NCBI GenBank assembly: GCA_023389175.1
Contig: JAEWEW010000001.1
Location: 1 to 8,641 of the forward strand
DNA from: Pseudomonadota bacterium
GTDB taxonomy: Bacteria; Pseudomonadota; Gammaproteobacteria; Burkholderiales; Burkholderiaceae_E
DNA length: 8,641 nucleotides
Direction of reading: 5' to 3'
The notes under the pieces were generated by a model. It was not told the DNA's origin. It ran no database searches and worked only from the letters and a program-made list of their open reading frames with translations. This document shows positions 6,176-8,641 of the stretch, piece after piece; the first letter of the stretch is position 1; each line of letters opens with the position of its first letter. Position numbers and translations under genes: made by a program.

Positions 6176-7195
6176 TCAGGCGGCGCGCTGCCGTGCCGCT
6201 TCGCGCGCCGCGCGCTTCTCTTCATGGGCGAGCGCCGCCTCGCGCACCCAGGCGCCCTCCTCCCAGGCGGCGACCCGGGCGGCAAGCCGCTCGCGGTTGC
6301 ATGGTCCGTTGCCGCCGACCACCTGCCAGAACTCGTCCCAGTCGATCGGGCCGAAGTCGTAGTGCTGGCGCTGCTCGTTCCACTTCAGGTCCGGGTCCGG
6401 CAGCGTGACGCCGAGCACCTTCGCCTGGTCGACGCAGGCGTCGACGAAGCGCTGGCGCAGTTCGTCGTTCGAGACCCGCTTGATGCCCCAGCGCATCGAC
6501 TGAGCCGTGTTCGGCGACTGGTCGTCCGGCGGGCCGAACATCATCACCGACGGCCACCACCAGCGGTCGACCGCGTCCTGCACCATCGCGCGCTGGGCCT
6601 CGGTGCCCTGCTGCATCATCGTGAGCAGGCTCTCGTAGCCCTGGCGCTGGTGGAAGCTCTCCTCGCGGCAGATGCGGATCATCGCCCGCGCATACGGCGC
6701 GTACGAGCAGCGGCAGATGGGCACCTGGTTCATGATCGCCGCTCCGTCCACCAGCCAGCCGATCACGCCGACGTCGGCCCAGGTGAGCGCCGGATAGTTG
6801 AAGATGGAGCTGTACTTGGCCCGGCCGCTGTGCAGGGCATCGAGCATCTGGTCGCGCGAGGTGCCGAGCGTCTCCGCCGCAGCATAGAGGTAGAGCCCAT
6901 GGCCGCCCTCGTCCTGCACCTTGGCAAGCAGGATCGCCTTGCGCTTCAGGGTCGGCGCGCGGCTGATCCAGTTGCCTTCGGGCAGCATGCCGACGATCTC
7001 CGAATGGGCGTGTTGGCTGATCTGGCGCACCAGCGTCTTGCGATAGTGCTCCGGCATCCAGTCCTTCGCCTCGATGAAGTCGCCCGCGTCGATGCGCTCG
7101 TCGAAGCGGCGCTGCAGCTCCAGCTCCTGGGCGGAGCCCAGCGGCTTGGGGACGTCGCCGTCCTTGCCCATCGTATCCATCGCCTGCGTGTACAT
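6176..7195 (-). CDS. paaA: Phenylacetyl-CoA 1,2-epoxidase catalytic subunit PaaA
   Basis: This 339-residue diiron oxygenase subunit binds phenylacetyl-CoA and inserts one atom of O2 to give the 1,2-epoxide. Its ferritin-like ligand motifs are intact: Glu66 in HAHSEIVGMLPEGNW (62-76), Glu96-x2-His99 in QDEGGHGLYLY (94-104), and Glu179-x2-His182 in CREESFHQRQG (176-186); ligand assignment is by family pattern. Other hallmarks are KYSSIFNYPALTWADVGVIG at 127-146 and WWWPSVMMFGPPDDQSPN at 212-229. It is about 30 residues longer than the E. coli protein, mostly an N-terminal extension before DWMPEHYRKTL (45-55) plus an Ala/Arg-rich tail. The ATG at 7195 is well supported by AGGAGG at 7203-7208, 7 bases upstream. 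It begins 14 bases after the paaK stop and leads the epoxidase block paaABCDE. Confidence 0.98.
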   Translation of the reverse strand: MYTQAMDTMGKDGDVPKPLGSAQELELQRRFDERIDAGDFIEAKDWMPEHYRKTLVRQISQHAHSEIVGMLPEGNWISRAPTLKRKAILLAKVQDEGGHGLYLYAAAETLGTSRDQMLDALHSGRAKYSSIFNYPALTWADVGVIGWLVDGAAIMNQVPICRCSYAPYARAMIRICREESFHQRQGYESLLTMMQQGTEAQRAMVQDAVDRWWWPSVMMFGPPDDQSPNTAQSMRWGIKRVSNDELRQRFVDACVDQAKVLGVTLPDPDLKWNEQRQHYDFGPIDWDEFWQVVGGNGPCNRERLAARVAAWEEGAWVREAALAHEEKRAAREAARQRAA

Positions 7196-7209
7196 CTGGG
7201 AACCTCCTG

Positions 7210-8523
7210 CTACTTCGGCCGCTGGTCGAATACTCGGCGGGCCTTGCCGGTCACGGTGCGCTCGATCGCCTCGGGCGCCAGCACCGAGACCCGGGTGCTG
7301 ATCCCTACCATCGACTTGATGCGGTGCTCCACCCAGCCCGCGATCTGGCGCAGCTCCTCATCGCTCGGACGGCTGCCCGGGTGCAGCTCGCAGCGGACTT
7401 CCACCTGGTCGAGCAGCGCCTCGCGGGTCACGATCAGCTGGTACTGGCCGGAGAGCTGCTCATGGGCGAGCACGATCTCCTCGATCTGCGTGGGGAAGAC
7501 GTTGACGCCGCGGATGATCAGCATGTCGTCGCTGCGGCCGACGATCTTGCCCATGCGGCGAAACGACCGCGAGGTGGGCGGCAGCAGCCGGGTCAGGTCC
7601 CGCGTGCGATAGCGGATGACCGGCATCGCCTGCTTGCTGAGCGAGGTGAAGACCAGCTCGCCCTCCTCGCCGTCCGGCAGCACCGCGCCGGTATCCGGAT
7701 CGATGATCTCCGGGTAGAAGTGGTCCTCCCACACCACCGGGCCGTCCTTGGACTCGACGCATTCGCTGGCGACGCCGGGGCCCATCACTTCCGACAATCC
7801 GTAGATGTCCACCGCATCCAGCCCGGCCTTGCCCTCGATCTCCTTGCGCATCGCCTCGGTCCAGGGTTCCGCGCCGAGGATCGCCACCGAAAGCGACGAT
7901 TCACGCGCGTCGACGCCCTGGCGCGCGAACTCCTCGATGATCACCTGCATGTAGCTTGGCGTGACCATGATGATGTCCGGCCGCAGGTCGCGGATCATCT
8001 GCACCTGCCGCTCGGTCTGCCCGCCGGACATCGGGATCGCGGTGCAGCCGGCGCGCTCGGCGCCGTAGTGCGCGCCCAGCCCGCCGGTGAAGAGGCCGTA
8101 GCCGTAGGCGACATGGATCAGGTCCCCGGGACGGCCGCCCGCCGCCCGGATGGAGCGCGCCACCAGGTCCGACCAGACGTCGATGTCCTCCCGGGTATAG
8201 CCCACCACCGTCGGCTTGCCGGTGGTGCCCGAGGAAGCATGCACCCGCGCGAGCTTCTGTCGCGGGACGGCGAGCATGCCGAACGGATAGTTGTCGCGCA
8301 GGTCCGACTTCACCGTGAACGGGAACTTCGCGAGGTCGGCAGGTTCCTTCAGGTCATCCGGCGAGACGCCCTTCTCGTCGAAGGCGCGGCGGTAGTGAGG
8401 CACGTTGTCGTAGGCGTTGCGCAGCGTCGCGCGCAGGCGCTGCGCCTGCAGCGCGGTGATCTCGTCGCGGCTTGCGGTCTCGATCGGTTCCAGGTCACCC
8501 GGGCCGGGGCGCTTCACGGGCAT
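7210..8523 (-). CDS. paaK: Phenylacetate-CoA ligase
   Basis: This 437-residue ATP-dependent AMP-forming ligase activates phenylacetate to phenylacetyl-CoA, the first pathway step. Motifs of the adenylating superfamily in order: the phosphate-binding loop SSGTTGKPTVVGYT at 97-110; the aromatic/ATP motif YGLSEVMGPG at 241-250; YRTRDLT at 305-311 with the ribose-contacting Asp309; the hinge and C-domain entry GKIVGRSDDMLIIRGVNVFP at 325-344; and near the C-terminus Lys427 in TVTGKARRV, the expected catalytic lysine of the adenylation step. Length fits PaaK (about 430-440). The ATG at 8523 has AAGGAG at 8532-8537, 8 bases away. It starts 49 bases after the paaI stop and is followed 14 bases later by paaA, so paaI-K-A-B-C-D-E are probably cotranscribed. 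A benzoate-CoA or other aryl-CoA ligase is unlikely in this context. Confidence 0.97.
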   Translation of the reverse strand: MPVKRPGPGDLEPIETASRDEITALQAQRLRATLRNAYDNVPHYRRAFDEKGVSPDDLKEPADLAKFPFTVKSDLRDNYPFGMLAVPRQKLARVHASSGTTGKPTVVGYTREDIDVWSDLVARSIRAAGGRPGDLIHVAYGYGLFTGGLGAHYGAERAGCTAIPMSGGQTERQVQMIRDLRPDIIMVTPSYMQVIIEEFARQGVDARESSLSVAILGAEPWTEAMRKEIEGKAGLDAVDIYGLSEVMGPGVASECVESKDGPVVWEDHFYPEIIDPDTGAVLPDGEEGELVFTSLSKQAMPVIRYRTRDLTRLLPPTSRSFRRMGKIVGRSDDMLIIRGVNVFPTQIEEIVLAHEQLSGQYQLIVTREALLDQVEVRCELHPGSRPSDEELRQIAGWVEHRIKSMVGISTRVSVLAPEAIERTVTGKARRVFDQRPK

Positions 8524-8572
8524 GGCTTGGTCTCCTTGCGGTCCGTCTTGTTGATCCTGCGTTGCGCCGCCA

Positions 8573-8641
8573 TCACGAGCTCCCCTCGGCAGGAACCACC
8601 GGCTTGCCCTTGAGCGTGTAGGAGCGGCCGCGGAAGACGCC
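8573..8641 (-). CDS. paaI: Hydroxyphenylacetyl-CoA thioesterase PaaI, C-terminal end only
   Basis: Only the last 22 codons and the TGA (8573-8575) are in the window. The tail GVFRGRSYTLKGKPVVPAEG resembles the end of PaaI hot-dog thioesterases, whose last strand reads (V/L)FRG(R/K)S followed by a short polar tail. PaaI hydrolyses ring-hydroxylated phenylacetyl-CoA esters that would otherwise trap CoA. Its place directly before paaK, in the same direction, is a common paa order (often paaG-H-I-K or similar), which strengthens a call that would be weak from 22 residues. The catalytic residues lie outside the window. Confidence 0.75.
   Translation of the reverse strand, partial: GVFRGRSYTLKGKPVVPAEGSS

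Noticed and set aside
6157..6285. N-terminal extension of paaB back to an ATG at 6285
   Set aside because: It overlaps the end of paaA, is low-complexity Arg/Pro/Ala-rich, and the ATG at 6156 has a good Shine-Dalgarno and family-like N-terminus.
6068..8613. Plus-strand open frames of 514 and 429 codons opposite paaA/paaB and paaK
   Set aside because: Both are mirror frames of well-supported minus-strand genes, with no domain, no conserved motif and no convincing ribosome binding site.

Overview
The window is a very GC-rich bacterial chromosomal segment in which every supported gene lies on the minus strand. It reads right to left as an aerobic phenylacetate (phenylacetyl-CoA) catabolic cluster: paaI (3' end only), paaK, paaA, paaB, paaC, paaD, paaE, a 177-base gap with hairpins, a TetR-type regulator (paaR-like), paaZ, and the 5' part of a gene that opens with an acyl carrier domain. 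A TetR-type PaaR instead of the enterobacterial/pseudomonad PaaX, together with the high GC and this gene order, suggests a betaproteobacterium (Rhodocyclales such as Azoarcus/Thauera, or Burkholderiales). This is inference from content, not a database result.

Layout: 8573-8641 end of the thioesterase PaaI; 7210-8523 phenylacetate-CoA ligase PaaK; 4480-7195 epoxidase genes paaA, paaB, paaC and the maturation gene paaD, closely packed (gaps of 14 to 19 bases or a 1-base overlap); 3378-4463 the reductase PaaE. The gap 3201-3377 holds two copies of AAGGGGGGT and several stem-loops. paaR (2583-3200) and paaZ (505-2586) overlap by ATGA. After a 152-base gap, the acyl carrier coding region starts at 352 and runs off the window.

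The genes form one pathway. PaaK makes phenylacetyl-CoA. PaaABC with reductase PaaE epoxidises its ring using O2 and NADPH, and PaaD probably helps build the metal or Fe-S centres. After isomerisation to oxepin-CoA by PaaG (not in the window), PaaZ opens the ring and oxidises the aldehyde. PaaI rescues CoA from dead-end thioesters. PaaR probably represses the genes until phenylacetyl-CoA appears. All catalytic motifs checked are intact.

I see no mobile element, CRISPR array, tRNA or rRNA. This is mostly a well-known pathway. The points worth a second look are the acyl carrier gene next to paaZ, the alternative-hairpin gap before paaR, and small ORFs that bridge gene junctions.
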